Positions 32,899-46,200 of a stretch of DNA of 64,000 nt are shown one piece after another. Source of the stretch: Branchiostoma floridae (lineage: Eukaryota > Chordata > Leptocardii > Amphioxiformes > Branchiostomatidae). How positions within the stretch are numbered: the first letter of the stretch is position 1; every line of letters begins with the position of its first letter. The DNA is taken from positions 28,456,329-28,520,328 of the forward strand of contig NC_049982.1 of the NCBI RefSeq assembly GCF_000003815.2, in the 5' to 3' direction. The translations under genes and the position numbers were made by a program. Below the pieces are notes generated by a model. The model was not told the DNA's origin. It ran no database searches and was given only the letters and a program-made list of their open reading frames with translations.

Positions 32899-35800
32899 AT
32901 GAGTCTAAATGTTTTATTTGAGCAGATATTACATTCGGAACAGCGTGCACAAGAGCGTAGAAACCTTTTGAACGAAGGTAAAATTTTGTGGTTTGTGACG
33001 AAACTTCGGCATATTATAATAATTTTTCTTGTCAACGTTGAGATTTTGTCAGTAGTCTGCCAGTCACCAAACGTTTGTATGTTGTTTCAGTCAAAACCGA
33101 GATAGCAAAGTGCCAACAGAAAATCCTTGAGACCAGAGACGAGCAGAACTCTTTGCAAGGGAAGCTTGTGGTCAAGGTCAGTGTGATAAAATTTATAAAA
33201 ATCATTCATAATCATTTCATATTAAAATTAGCTGTATGTGCACATACAATCTGTCAGACATTTAATTTTTTTATATGTTTATTCGGCCAAGGCTATTGAA
33301 AGGATGATCCTGTCAATAACTGTTTTTTCACTATTGACAGGCTATTCCTGTGGGTCAATATTTTTTGCACTATTCAAAAGATTTTCCAATAGCAATGGGA
33401 TTTATAATCTATTCTAACAAGTTAATAAAGTGTTAGTGATTCTGCAGCTTAGTTTCTGTGTGTTCTGAATGTGTGAAGTCTGCTGTCTCTATGGCCTAGT
33501 TGCATACAAATCAATTCTCTCCATAAACGAGGGTGCATGCTCTTTTCAGTAAGGCGTAGGCAGCCTATTTTTATTTCCTGTAACTCGTTTGGGAAACCAT
33601 CTTATCTACGTAATTCGTAGCGAGGCGATAAAATTTAGCGTAATTGCCTTCCTTGCTTTAGCGTAATACGTAGGGGGTTCTTCTGAATTTAGTGTAAATT
33701 GTTATCGGGTCCCCCCATGCAGACCCTCATAAACCAATTTACATTTTAAGACCCCTCTCGTACAACCCACAGTTACAGCAACTTGCAGAGGAAGAGTTGC
33801 AGCTCAAGTGGCTGGAAACCCGAGAAGCCATCCTGATCGAACAGAAACAGAAACTTCTGAAGGAGAAAGAGGGACATGAAAAACAACTGGTATCTATTAT
33901 CATCTTTTGACAAACTTAAAATGATTGGTTTGAAGTTAGCCCAAACTTGGAACAAGTTGACAATGTATTGTTTTAAGAGCTTGTGTTGAACAGCCTAAGT
34001 TAAGGTAAACAGATATCTTTATTGATTGTACCACACTACTTTCAAGAGGGGGTGTCAAAATATTCTATGATTCTGTTATGTGTATCACCTGAAAATATTG
34101 CTACAGTGCCTAAAATGCGTCAACTTAGACTATTGAAAAGTTGTCATTGTCATGAAAATGAAAGAAACAACTTGCAATAAAATTTCGTTGCATACTTTTG
34201 CAATAAAATTTTATTGCATTGTACATGTACATGTGATGATTCATACATAACTCCAGACAACTGAGTGCTTGTTACTATATCTGTGCCCAAAACTTGCTAA
34301 CATAACAGTTATAATAAAACATTGTATTTTGCTTCTAGGAAGAAGTCAGGAAAGAAGTGGTCAAGGAGAGAGAAAAGTTCTTGTCTGAGTTGAAGGAATT
34401 TGGATTGGCCTACGACTTGGGTGGCGATGGACATGTAAAAAGGCAAGAGTCGGCCAAGAAAGAACAACAGAAGTTGAAAATAGATGAGCAACAACTAGAA
34501 AATGGTATGCTATTATACTCGAGGAGTATGAATAGAAAGATTTGAGAATATTCAAATTAGTCACTTTAGGGTTGAGGTAGCATGTCAGTAATTGCCAGTA
34601 GGATTTCAGTACTGTCAAGACAGTAACTGAAAGTAAGAGATCAGTAATCATAGGACTTATCAGAAATACTTGTCAGTAATATTTCAGGAGTGACAGTGTA
34701 GTTCAAGTGTAAGGAGCCCCGGTAGAATACAGATGGTACCCAGGCTAGGTAAAGCTAAATTTACTGAAAAAATGTTGCTGAAATGTGACTGCCAGTTGAC
34801 TGTTAGGTTACTGGCAGTCACATTTCAGTACTCAGATGGTTTGCTAAGGGAGATCTATTTGACCTTTTATGCAGAGCTGTCTTCCTACACTGAGCACAAG
34901 AGAGAGCTTGAAGAAGCAGAGAGGGAGAAGAAAAGAGCAGAGGAAGAGGTTGCGTCACTCAGGCAAAAGCACAGTCGTAAGTTTACAGGCCAACTGTCAA
35001 TCAAAACATTTGGACCAATGATCAGAGTTGATGTTGATCACATCATTTAATTCAAAGGGCGCTGCCTAAATATTCATTCAAACAAGTTTTAACATTTACT
35101 GTACATTGTTGATATGATTGATAGTTATTCCTATGCCTGAATAATTTCTACAAGAATGTGTTGTTAATTTCTATTTCAGGCTTGGCTCAAGTGTTGAAGG
35201 AACACCATAAGAGAACAGCAGATCTTGAACTGAACAAGGAAGAATTGTCCCAAGCACCAGACATGGACCCAGAGTTCTTAAGGTATCGTTCCTGTCTTAC
35301 TCTGAGTGTGCACTCAAAACGCGTCTGGACAAAATAATTGCATCCCAAATGCGAGTGTTTTATAGGGGGATCATAAATTTCATTGTTCCTACCTGATATA
35401 AAAAGTTCTTGAGATGAAAACTTGTTTATCTCTGACAGGATCACATATAGAGGCTTTTCATATTGACATGTATAGGTAGGGAAGTAATTTTGTGCCAGTG
35501 TTTATAGAGTCTAAATCTTTTGCAGACTCAAGGATGAACTTCAGGTGTGTAAGGATGACAGCATGGAGGCAGTGTGCAGCGCCCTCCGACAGGAGCTGAG
35601 GAAACTGCAGCAACTGAAGATCAAGAAAGAACAGGAGAAAAGAGAGCAGGAGAAGGTTGCAGTTTCTACAGTTTGTTTTTCACTCCAATGTTTAATTCAC
35701 AACTTTTCAACAGTTGAAAGGAAAAATACTTTGTTTATTACTTCACAAAAGGATGTTTTGCTCCATTTCTTACTCTTCTTCTTTTTACCAATAACACAAA

Positions 35801-38800
35801 TGAAGGTCAATGACCTGGACCAGATGGCAGTCACCATGGTTACCGTTATTTCATAATGTAGCAAGTGGCAGGACTGGTCAGCTGGAGGAGCTGGTCCCCA
35901 TACAGGTGTACACTTTATTAAGCAAGAATATAAAGCTTGTTTGGTTTAAGACTAGTGAAGTTAAGAACACGTTTAATTTTACTTTGTTACATCTTATTTG
36001 TCTTGCTATAGGCAATGCTAGCAGAAGCTGTTATAATAGACAGCACTGGAGACAATAACACACAAGATTTGTCCTCATCCTGGGACAATGATGGACATCC
36101 AGACCATGACTGGGCTATGGACACTGGCATGGGGAAGTCTGAATCCGTCAGAAAGAGTAAGAGAATATTTTCTCTTTAAAACATGTCAAATATTCTGGCT
36201 CATTATCATCATAATCATTAAATGTTATACCTTTTGTGCTGTGTTCATGTGTTAAATCGTAAAACAAGCGAAGTCAGACTGAGGATAGCTTAGAGTATGA
36301 TGCTTTTTCTTTAGCTATTTAGTAGTGCAGTGCAACTTTTGCTAATGCTCATGTTTAGGGCTGGGTACCGTTTTCTTATTGGACCAGAGTCCAGAAAAAC
36401 CGGACCTGAAAAAAATTGGTGGACCGGATGTTGGACCTATTGGAAAATGAACATATTACAGGAACAGACGTTTACACGTTTTGGAGCTTACCAGTAGAGC
36501 TCTAGAAAAATAACAAGAACTTGAAGAGCGAAGTAATTAGAGTCTATAGTCATTTCTACCAAGTTTTGCAGTCAATCGTACACAGGCAGTTAGCTTTGTA
36601 GGGTTTCAAGATGCCAGTGGAATTCAAATATTTCACAAAACAGATTTCTTTGTAATGAAATGGACCATTGTTTTGAGTATCGTCCATTCACAAGTTTTCA
36701 AATACTGAATCAGGTTCAGGTTCATGTCTGGACCTGGACCTGATCCTTTGGACCTGAACCAGACCTGGACCTGAAATTTTGGTACCGGTACCCACCCCTA
36801 CTCATGTTGTTTGCCAAGCTTAAGTAATGGGTCACCCCTGCTCTTCTCTGCTGTGTTGGGTTTCTTTTACGGGCAGAGGTTTAACAACTAAGCTTAAGGG
36901 GCTGGGGGGTCTCCAGATCTGACTGAGTTTTTCAAGATGTATGCTTGTACCTTCTTTTTTTACTACAGGGCCGGCAGCAGCAAGAAATGTACCCACTCGA
37001 AGACCACAGATGGCCACAGGACAGAAGCCAAACCTAGGAAAGCTGACAAGGAGCATCAAAGAAATGAAAGCCACCGAGGTGATCTATCCCTGTACTGTAC
37101 CTATGATCAGGTTTCATGGATGTCCCTGTAGCTTAACTGGTAACAACCTCACAGTTGAGATGCTGGTTTCAATTACCTGGTTGCTGAGAGACCAATCGGT
37201 TCAATCCCCCTGGACGCTTTGCCCCAACTGAGGGGCGTTGTCCAGTACTCAATCAAGATCAAGAAGAAGAGATCCTGGGAAGGGATTATGGTTGAGATTG
37301 CACTTTGTCTTTTTTTTTGGGGGGGGGGGGGTCTCCCTTGTTTGAGGAGTTACGTTAAACTTAAAGCGGAAAGGCACCCTACCTGGATGAATATACCAGG
37401 AGAGCTACTAGTAAAGAAACAGCAAGGGAAATTGCTGTTTCTGTAGCACTGACCTACAATATGTGCCACTGAAGGCAGACTAGAAGGGTCTGAGTGAATG
37501 ACCCTTTTACGCTCTGCATACTATTACCGGTACTACTAGTAGCTGAGGTTGTTAAAAAAAAGGCCTGAGAAAAGCAGCTTTGTTTCCAAATACAGTCTTA
37601 AAAATTAGACTCAGTAAGATTTAGGGATTTTTCTTTTCTTTTTTAAGCTGGCCTATGTGAGCCAATAAATACAGGTTACAATATGTGAAACTACATGTTG
37701 TAACATGCATGGCGACGCTGGTATTTTCAACATCTTAATACACTGTAGGTTGCGGGGACAGGTGAAATTTTAAACTCAATAATTCTACTTCTAACTTTGT
37801 AAGTTGATATATAATTTAGAGCCTGACATAAGGATCAATGTCTTCATTTTGCTGACTGTTGTCCTCTACTGTGTCTTACAAGTTTGCACAGAGGTCCTCC
37901 ATCCTCGCAATCATTTACAATGTTCTCCTTCGGAGCCTCTTGCACAGCATCTGAAGTATGTCTTTTCTCTACAACTTGTTCAGCTCTGACTGATCTCTCC
38001 TTTGCTTTCGTCCTACGTAACCTTCTCTTCAAAACCTTTTTGTGAGGCCCCTTCCCTCTGGCTCTAGCCTGACCATCGTTGGATGTCACCACCTCTGGGC
38101 AAGTGTACGGTTCTTCCAAGAGCTGTTCGACATCCCTGTAGACATTGCCGTCGTGTATCAGAAACTTGCTCCTCCCTAACTCTGCTCTTCTGTGTTGTAA
38201 GGCTTCCACAGACATTCTGAGCGATGGTGGACACACCTTTTTCTCGCCAAGGTTTTGCAGCCACGTTGCCATAGTTACCCATGTGCTGTCTGTCGCTATT
38301 CTGAAAGCACGCAGCTCCAGTACGATCCTGTTGGTAAGCACGGGGATAGCGGGAAGGCTCGCGCGGCCGTCTAAAACGGTCCTGGTAATACCGTGTTTGT
38401 CGCAAGTCTCTCCGACATACTCGCTATCCTTGATTTCAAGACATGGGAGTATCATGTCCCACACAGCTTCTTCTTTCTGGGCCCTTTTTGAATACGTTAG
38501 CATCTGTCGCTTGATTTGTCCACATGTCAGATGCATGATGGTGGCTTTCTTTAATCTCGGGTCGATGCAGGTTAGGACAGCTGGCAACTTTCCTGAGGTC
38601 GGGAACTCGGAATTTTCAATGTAGTTGATTATGTCCCTCACAACTCGGACACTCAAGACCAAGTTGCAAGAATGCAAGTTTTCTGGAATAAAACGGAGAC
38701 AAAAAATATTTGTCGGGTTATTTGAAGAACGTAAAAAACAGTGTAAATTTTAACATAATTTGTGAACAAAAACATTTATTGTACACTACCGTAACAGTAG

Positions 38801-40410
38801 TGTTTCCCAGGACATTTTTTTTTGTTGCACTAAAAAAGCAGCATAAGAAAGAGAAAGTCAATACCACAACACCTCATATTGTAACCTATTGTTTTAAGAG
38901 TTGAAGTGTTCAATAAATACAGTAAATGAACCTTTGTGTCAAGTTGTATGTAAATCTTGAGCCATTAATACTGTCTGTAGACACTGACTGAGCTCCCCTC
39001 CCCACCGGTACCCATTCTTTCAAATTCTTATTGACAATTCATCAATACTACTTTTCAGTCAAATCATTTCATAATCTTGTCTATAGACTTTAAGGCAGGT
39101 GATAAAAATGTTGTCTTGTAGAAACTTACCTGGAATCTTTTCCTGCTCCACCAGAAACCTTAATTCGTCTGGAGAAAAGGCCAGCCTTGTCTTCATGGCG
39201 GAGGCCATATTGGATTCTACCACTTTCAAATTTAGGGCAATCAGGGGGTGTTCCAAATAATCAAATCATACATAACATGTTGTTTTTTTTTTAAATAAGA
39301 AAAATAGATTTACCAGTACTACATGTTTCAAAAATTTAAAATCATAAGTTTAATATTGTTGATTTTAAAAACTAGATTTTCCAATATTAAAGTCAAGAAA
39401 ATTCTTATCTAAAAAGATTATTGGTATGAATAGCTCTGAATACTAGTTTCTGCTCCTTTTTTTACAAACTTCATGATTGAAATATAAGAGGGATCTATAC
39501 CGTTTCTAAAAACAACGGATATAGATTACCCCACGGATAAAAGTGGGCTTAACTTATACATGGTGACCAGCCCCTCCAGTTCTGTCCTGCCACTTGCTAC
39601 ATTATGTAATAAACACCACAGGGTGTCTACTACTTTACCAGCAACCATGGTGCAGCTGTCTGGTCCAAGTCACTGATCTTATTTGTCTAAAAATAGAGCA
39701 AAAACAATTTGTTTCCATTCTGTTAACTCAAAACTAAACATAATATCACATGCACTCTTCTTGTACAAAAGATAATGCTAACAGTGCTCATAATCTTCAC
39801 AGCAGATCAGGGTATCGCCAAGGACTCAGCCTCGTAGATCAACCCCCAGCCAGAGCGCTAGCATACTCAAAGGACAGAACAGTGAGGAGGCAGAGAGACA
39901 GGGACCGGTCACAAGGAAACCAGGATTGCTCAGGTGAAATACCATCCCTAATGGAATTAAAATGATAATTGAATTTCTTAAGGGGTTTCATACTTAACTG
40001 AACTGAACTTAAAGCTACAAGTAGGCATTTCGTATGGTTTAAAAAAACAACAACTCAACAACGTCAAAACTGCTCAAGAAGACCACTGAAAGGAATCATA
40101 TAGATAGAATCAGCGTTTTATGTGGACAGGTGGTCTTCATTTATATATATAACCTATAATAGAAAGGATTTTTTAATGCTTTTGTCAATGGGAAAAAACA
40201 ATCTAAATTACTAGAAAAAGTGGCCATATTGATTCTCTGACAATAAAATGCCTAGCTTCAGTTGGATAAAGTATGATGCAAATGGTCCTCTAAGAATGAC
40301 TTTCATTGTCTGTTTCCCCTTTCTCTCTATAGGTTGCCAGCAGCAGCAAAAAGAGTCCGCTTTCGCTAAAAGGACTAAGACGGTCTGCCATCACTAGAAC
40401 TTACAATTAG
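32899..40410 (+). CDS. CCDC172: CCDC172-like coiled-coil protein
   Basis: There are ten exons: 32899-32977, 33091-33176, 33779-33889, 34339-34504, 34875-34976, 35180-35282, 35526-35655, 36012-36156, 36969-37078 and 40333-40410. All phases close, giving 369 residues. It starts MSLNVLFEQILHSEQRAQER, which fits the N-terminus I know for vertebrate CCDC172 (tektin-2-binding, sperm flagellum). Charged heptad-rich coiled coil fills residues 1-259, including EFLRLKDELQVCKDDSMEAV near 214-233. The vertebrate protein ends near residue 258. The last three exons add about 110 residues: an acidic DNDGHPDHDW patch, then a basic tail (TRRPQMATGQK, KKSPLSLKGLRR). The final intron (3.25 kb) hosts a gene on the other strand. 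A candidate polyadenylation signal AATAAA is at 40739. Confidence 0.83.
35806..35910. repeat. Segment repeated inverted at 39510-39680
   Basis: GACCTGGACCAGATGGCAGT, CACTTGCTACATTAT (as complement) and GGCAGGACTGGTCAGCTGG recur in reverse orientation at about 39550-39680. The copy here lies in CCDC172-like intron 7, and reading it as an exon breaks the frame, so it is treated as a dispersed repeat. Confidence 0.6.
36348..36808. mobile_element. hAT-like MITE, copy 1 (8-bp TSD CTCATGTT)
   Basis: The 445-bp element (36356-36800) begins TAGGGCTGGGTACCG and ends CGGTACCCACCCCTA. It is flanked by perfect 8-base direct repeats CTCATGTT (36348-36355 and 36801-36808). The interior has GGACC/GGTCC-rich inverted segments (GGACCTGGACCTGATCC). 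TAGGG ends plus an 8-bp duplication are typical of hAT transposons. No transposase is encoded. Confidence 0.9.
37112..37260 (+). repeat. tRNA-like SINE
   Basis: GATGTCCCTGTAGCTTAACT with GGTAACA forms a box A. GCTGGTTTCAATTACC and CGGTTCAATCCCC are box-B-like. The element is inserted just after the donor of CCDC172-like exon 9. Related heads are at 22225 and 30318 (- strand). Confidence 0.6.
37844..39208 (-). CDS. Nested two-exon gene of unknown family
   Basis: The exons on the - strand are 39208-39130 and 38682-37844 (GT/AG, phase 1), giving 305 residues. The start ATG (MASAMKTRLAFSPDELRFLV) is the first in a fair context, and the frame continues upstream without a stop for a while. Exon 2 is an uninterrupted 280-codon frame, with VRVVRDIINYIENSEFP, a cysteine/leucine-rich middle (MILPCLEIKDSEYVGETCDK) and a basic C-terminus (KKVLKRRLRRTKAKERSVR), probably a nuclear localisation signal. 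No signal peptide or membrane segment is visible and I recognise no domain. The whole gene lies inside the last intron of the CCDC172-like gene on the opposite strand. It could be a host gene or a domesticated element protein; its long open exon argues that it is real. Confidence 0.62.
39209..40332. other. Right part of CCDC172-like intron 9
   Basis: No gene is seen. It has AT-rich sequence and the inverted copy of the 35806 segment at about 39510-39680. Confidence 0.6.
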
Positions 40411-42514
40411 TTCTGAAATTGCACAGTATTCCATGTCAAGATTCACGCGTTTCTCATAAGATTGTTGCATTTTTGACAAGTGATTCGTGTCTTTTTCATA
40501 ACATTTGTCAGGATTTCATAAAATTTATACAAATGCTTATGGACACCCCTGAGAACTTGAAAATCTCCTACATACAAAATGTATAGTACAGCATTTACAT
40601 TAACTTAAAAGATAAAAAAAGTCTGTGAATATATTGCTGTATGTAATTATTAACAGCACTGCATGTGTATAGGAAATCGTACAAATGAAACCAGACAAGT
40701 AGATATCTCTGAATATATTGCATTTGTTCGCCCATTAAAATAAACTCTATATCTCAATTATTGAGATAGACATGTTTCATCCTTTTCTGAATATATTTGT
40801 TACATGGATTTTCTTGCATAATTTCACATTCTTTTCTCTAGCTGCTGAATTATATGTAAACCACACCATTTCCTTGGTTTCAGAAATTATAAGTTGACAG
40901 CATAGCATTATGAGATAATAAAGGAGGACAGGGAGGAAAAATTGAACATGACTGTATTTGCCAAATGTATAAACTTGGCCCTGAAGCTTTGTTTTCATTA
41001 TGTTTTTCCCAATTAAGCTCATTTTTTAAAAATCCAAGAACTGGTGTGGCCTTTTGTTAATGTGACCATCTAATAAAGTTTATGAGTAGAAATATTTAGG
41101 TTGAACAGTATCAACCCCTTTAAACTATTTCAATAAAAAGTTGTTACCTAAAATTATCATACTTGATATGCAGAATGTATGATAAATGATACTTCATTGG
41201 AAAATTACCTACTACATTATGTATACATTGTATGATGATTGTTATCCTTACAGCTTGGTCATCAATGTACAATGTGGTACATGACTATGTTGATAATGCA
41301 ATTGGTGGGGGGGGGGGGGGCTGATTCGCAATTCTCAACATAAAGGACTAGGCACTGCAAAACCCCCTCCCCCAGCAATAGAGAACATGGCCAATGTTAA
41401 AAATCACGAATCAACAATCCCCTCCAAAACATAAATGCTGGCACTCCTGCAAAGGAGGCTAGAAGTATATATTGACAAAATGACAACACTACTTTTTCCG
41501 CCTACCTTACTGTGACTGGCAAGACTCAATATACATACAAAATGGTCTTCACAGCTGTCAGAGTCAAAGGTAACAAAAAGACTTAATTTTCAATGCAATT
41601 GTCATATAACTAATACAGTACAGAATGTCAATGAAGTTCAAAATATGAAATACCAGTCTTAGAGCTGCTTTCATTGGTATTGGTGATGACAGTATTGTAG
41701 ATCTTGAAATAATGGCAATGGTTTTGTTTACGCAGTTTCGAAATAAGCCATCGCAAATACGGCACATGTTTTTGTACTACAGAATTGTTTTGAGTGCGCA
41801 CAACGTAAAAAGAGTCCTTTCGATATAAAATCCCCGCTAACACATATTATCGAATGAATTCGTAGCATATTCTATGTTGCGTGCAACCACACCATGGCTA
41901 GTGCAACAAAAAGCTTCTATCAGCTGCAAATTACCTTAAAAATTTCTTTCCATGTCTCCCTCTTTTGTGGCATTCATTTCATTTATTTACAATTTATGAC
42001 AGCCTTGTTGTTCGCTTTGCAGTTCAAATTTACACTTGCCGGTTTAACAAAACATTCCAATCCACCATTATTAAATAGCAATAATCATCATAATAGTATA
42101 CTCCATTTTATGGACATTTAAAGTAATACTCTTTTACTTCTTAGTAATACTTAAAAGATACTTTTAATAATATCCTAACTATGATCTAATTTCCATTTGC
42201 TATAATCCACAATTTCATTGTAGCTGAAATCACAGTTCCATACCATTTGCATTAATGGCAATATATTGAATTGTTATTATATGAAAATAATAATAGCTTC
42301 CTCATACTCATCTATTGTATAACTGCCACAATTCTGTTTCACCTTATAATTAAAGTTTCTTGATTTAATATCTAACTTATTATAAGTTCATTAACACATT
42401 CAAAACCTCAGAAATTCATTCATTATTTCTTTTGTATGTTGTTGTTTTCATGTGCAATTTACCATAGGCACAGTTATTTTGCTGTAACAATTTAAGGCAC
42501 TATTTCTGAGTTTC

Positions 42515-42650
42515 GTGTGTATTATTCTTAAAAAGAAACCTTCAACTAACTCCATTTGACATTTAACAACTGGTATGTGTATTATTCTTAAAAAGAAACC
42601 TTCACTAACTCCATTTGACATTTTACAAGTCTATTCACTTTTACAAGTAG
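42515..42650. repeat. Two-copy 60-bp tandem repeat
   Basis: GTGTGTATTATTCTTAAAAA then GAAACCTTCA(A)CTAACTCC and ATTTGACATTTAACAA recurs 60 bases apart (about 42514 and 42574), next to the scaffold gap. Confidence 0.8.
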
Positions 42651-42697
42651 ATTTTTTCTGTAATTATACAAAAAATAGGAACTGACAAATTACATGA

Positions 42698-42797
42698 NNN
42701 NNNNNNNNNNNNNNNNNNNNNNNNNNNNNNNNNNNNNNNNNNNNNNNNNNNNNNNNNNNNNNNNNNNNNNNNNNNNNNNNNNNNNNNNNNNNNNNNN
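42698..42797. other. Scaffold gap (100 N)
   Basis: Exactly 100 N, so true length unknown. It lies 3' of the DOK stop codon. Confidence 0.99.
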
Positions 42798-43247
42798 TCA
42801 TTCACATATCAAATAAATCTTGATACTGATTATCAATACATTTCATAATAGGCAGTCTTGTACATTTTTCGTACCGCAGGAGATACAATATGCGCAGTGG
42901 GGGACAACATTTAACAGACAAATGAAATCTCAAGGGTTATAACTTTGTTGTCATCTATCTACAATTTTTCTGAATATTTTAAAAAATGGCAATTTTGGGT
43001 GTTTGCAATAATTTCTACAAGCATGCACCACTTTGGAAATGCCTGGCTTAATTTGGCCCAGTGAGATACCTCTGTCAGACCAATTTTTTTCAATGCCTCA
43101 GGGGCGGATCCCCCCAAACTAATGCTTTCAATTTGTAAAGATCTTCTAAAACTATATGCATATGTATTCCTAGTAAATTAGTGTCATAAGAAGCTGCAGA
43201 ATTGTTTGATACATTTCACCAAACTCTTCCGTCTAGTTTACCTCAAA

Positions 43248-46200
43248 CTAATTTGGTTGGAACTGCTCTGTGGGCACTTCGTCATAAATATGTTTTTCCG
43301 TTGTCCCCACAGGAGAATACGGCCCTTCTAGTACGTGGTAAACTGGCCCCTCCGAGTCCTTGAATGACGTTCCCGATATTGCGTTCTCCAAACGATCATA
43401 GGTCTCGTCTGGCTCCTCCTGGTAATTAGACGGAACTGTGCTGTACAGGGCACCGTATTCGCCATCCCCTGCCACGACTGGCTTATTCTTCTTCCCTTCG
43501 GGACTGAAATTCAGACTATCATATGAACCATCGTCTGCAGACTGCATCTTGTTAAACTTTGCTATCATTCCCGTTATTTCTCTTGGAGGCTCTTCGTACG
43601 GGGATTCTACAACCGGTTTCCTGGCTTTGGGAGCGTGTCGGGGTACAGGAGGTGGTGGGGCAGGCGCCTTTTTGGCTGGCTTGCCTGGTGGCTTTGTGAG
43701 CGCTTCCGTATCCTCGTAAACCCCTTCATCATCCTCAAACCCTGGCGGCCTGTCGGAGTGCATCTCCGTTGGCTCTGTATAGTCCTCGCTGTCTTCCCCA
43801 ATGGCCGGCGGTGCGTCGTAAATGTGATCCACTCTCTTCTTTGCTCTGGGCACGACCGGTGGCGGTTTCGACTTGCTGGGTACGGCAGGCACGTGGTAGT
43901 CCTCCGTGTTGGGGTCAAAGGTGGCAGAAGCGAGCTCCTTCTCTTTCACGGATCGTCCCTGCTGCTTCCAGGCCTGCATCCGCATCTCTGCCTCCGAGTA
44001 CTCAGGTTCAACAGCTGATATTGTGCATTAAAAGTGAAACAGTTTCATTTGTAAGGACGTCATTCTCATTATCTTAGCAATAATACATGTACAACTGTAA
44101 TATCTTTTACACAATACAAAAACTACTCAAGCAACTGGAATTTGTAAATAGTCGAAGCTGCTCTAAAATGTGCAAATACTGTTATATTCCATATATTGCT
44201 AAAAAGAGATACCTGAAATCTGAATGTCGCTATAAAATACAAGTATTATAATAATAAGTCAATTTCAAAGTCAAAGAAAATGCAAACTAAAGAACAAAAA
44301 AAAAGAATCTATTGCTAAATATTGTGACTAAACTGTGTGAAACTTTACTTAAATGTGTTTGTTCAACATTACTGACCACCGTTTTTCTGCCAAAACGCAT
44401 TTTTTGCAAATGCTCACGTCAGTTTTGGGGTTCCAGGAAGAACCAAAAACCTCAACTCAAGGCACCCCCTCCCCCCCCCCCCCACTTTGCAATATGTAAA
44501 TGTAGATATAATAGAATCAACATGTCATATCAGTTCAAAAACATGACACTGTCCTGAAGCATAGAGACAATAGGAAGAAGTTACATAACCATACATACCT
44601 GGTTTAACATCACCAACTTCTGCATAGTAGTCTCCCAGTGGTTCATACAGGTCTGACTCTGGAACTTCAGCCTTCTGCGACAGCCTTGGTTTCACTGCTA
44701 CAACTGACCAGAAATTTCAGTCAGCAAAATTCAATTTACGCTATATTAACAATGGTAAAGAGACTCTTTTTGCACAACTGTTGTTTTATTTCCATCAACG
44801 ACATTTTCAGTGTCACCTTCCTTAGGTGATTGGTCCACATGATGGTTTGGGACAGCATCTTTGGCATTTTTCCACTAGACGGCGATCGCGCTGCGCTCTC
44901 ACTGCGACCTAAATAGAATATGTCTAACCTTTGCTTTCACACTGGGTATATCATACAAAACGTAAAAGTGTGACTTAGAAGAAAGCAAAATGCAGAAAGT
45001 GTAAAAAGATTCCTTTCTTGAGAATTTGTTGAGGGATTATGTCAAATTTTAGGTCACAGAGAGAGTGTGGCAAGAGCGCCGACCTAGTGGAAAGGGCATA
45101 TGAGCAGCGACACCTATCACTGCAGTACAAGGTAAACCAGTCATATATTACCCTAAGAAAGGTGACAGATGGTCACCGAAACGTTGGTGGAAATATTCAC
45201 ACAACGGTTGTGTAAAAAGAGTCTCTTTATTCAGTGACATACAATGTTACACAGAGCCTATTATATGTTATATTTCTAAAAGCTTCTTGTGTTTGTTGAA
45301 CTTGAAGGTAGAGCACAATACGGCCGTGTATTCTGTATCACCATGGACCATCAAACCTGCATAAGGTTACAGAACCGAACAAGTGTGATGCTGAATTACA
45401 TCATATACAAGTCTTTTATGTGGGGTTCAATGACTGCTAAACTGACTACCGGTATGCTAAATGGCTTTAATCCTTTTGGCATAACGGTTTAGCGTCAGGG
45501 TTTGTGATCTAGCAGCACTGTGTGAGTCAGGATATTGTTTCTCTCTGTTTCTACTCTCTTCTTACACGTCATACCAAAACACACAATGCGAAATGCTCCA
45601 GTTAAGATTAGGTTGAGAAAATTTCTTCAAACAAACAATTATAGCAACAGCAATTCGAAAGGCCGTGTCAGGTATTCAAATACAACATGTATTTGACAGC
45701 CGTGCATTTGTGCATGCAAACTGTGTTTGGGTGATTCTGTGGATGAAGCCATTGAGCCTGGCATGAGAAAAAGAGGAATAGTAATTATAGATAATGATAG
45801 AAAGAGGTGGGTGCATACCTGGTTTATTGACTTGTTGATACGAGCTTCCATCACTTGTTGGTCTTGGTGCTGTACATGTGTGGAGATTTAGTGGATCAGG
45901 GTGACAATTTGCAGTGATATGAGTGATGATGATGTGGGCACAGCAAACAGAAGTCAGGAATTAAATGTGAAAATCAACATGGCAAGGAAGAATCACAGAG
46001 TGATACACAGTCAAACCAGGTCTAAGACCATGAAAATGTATCCTCAATGTACAAAATCTTATGTGACTTATGCTACAGTCACATTTGCACAGGTGCCCCT
46101 GGCCGAGCTCTGCTCCATTTTAACCTTCTATCATATCAAACTGGACAGGACTATATTCTAATGGCCAGGATTGACTGTAGAACTACTAGTACTAGAAGAA

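Larger units (their letters stand above)
40411..43247. other. Convergent intergenic region, CCDC172-like (+) and DOK (-) 3' ends
   Basis: No gene is supported. It is AT-rich, with a G run at 41308-41320, a direct repeat of ATTCTTAAAAAGAAACCTTC (about 42523 and 42583, 60 bases apart) and a 100-N gap (42698-42797). It probably includes both 3' UTRs. Confidence 0.65.

Noticed and set aside
35810-35905. Possible extra exon of the CCDC172-like gene
   Set aside because: No acceptor/donor pair keeps frame with both neighbours. Direct joining of 35655 to 36012 is in phase, and the segment is a repeat found inverted near 39.6 kb.
43438-44077. Plus-strand open frames opposite the DOK last exon
   Set aside because: Antisense of a proline/tyrosine-rich coding exon. 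No splice logic.
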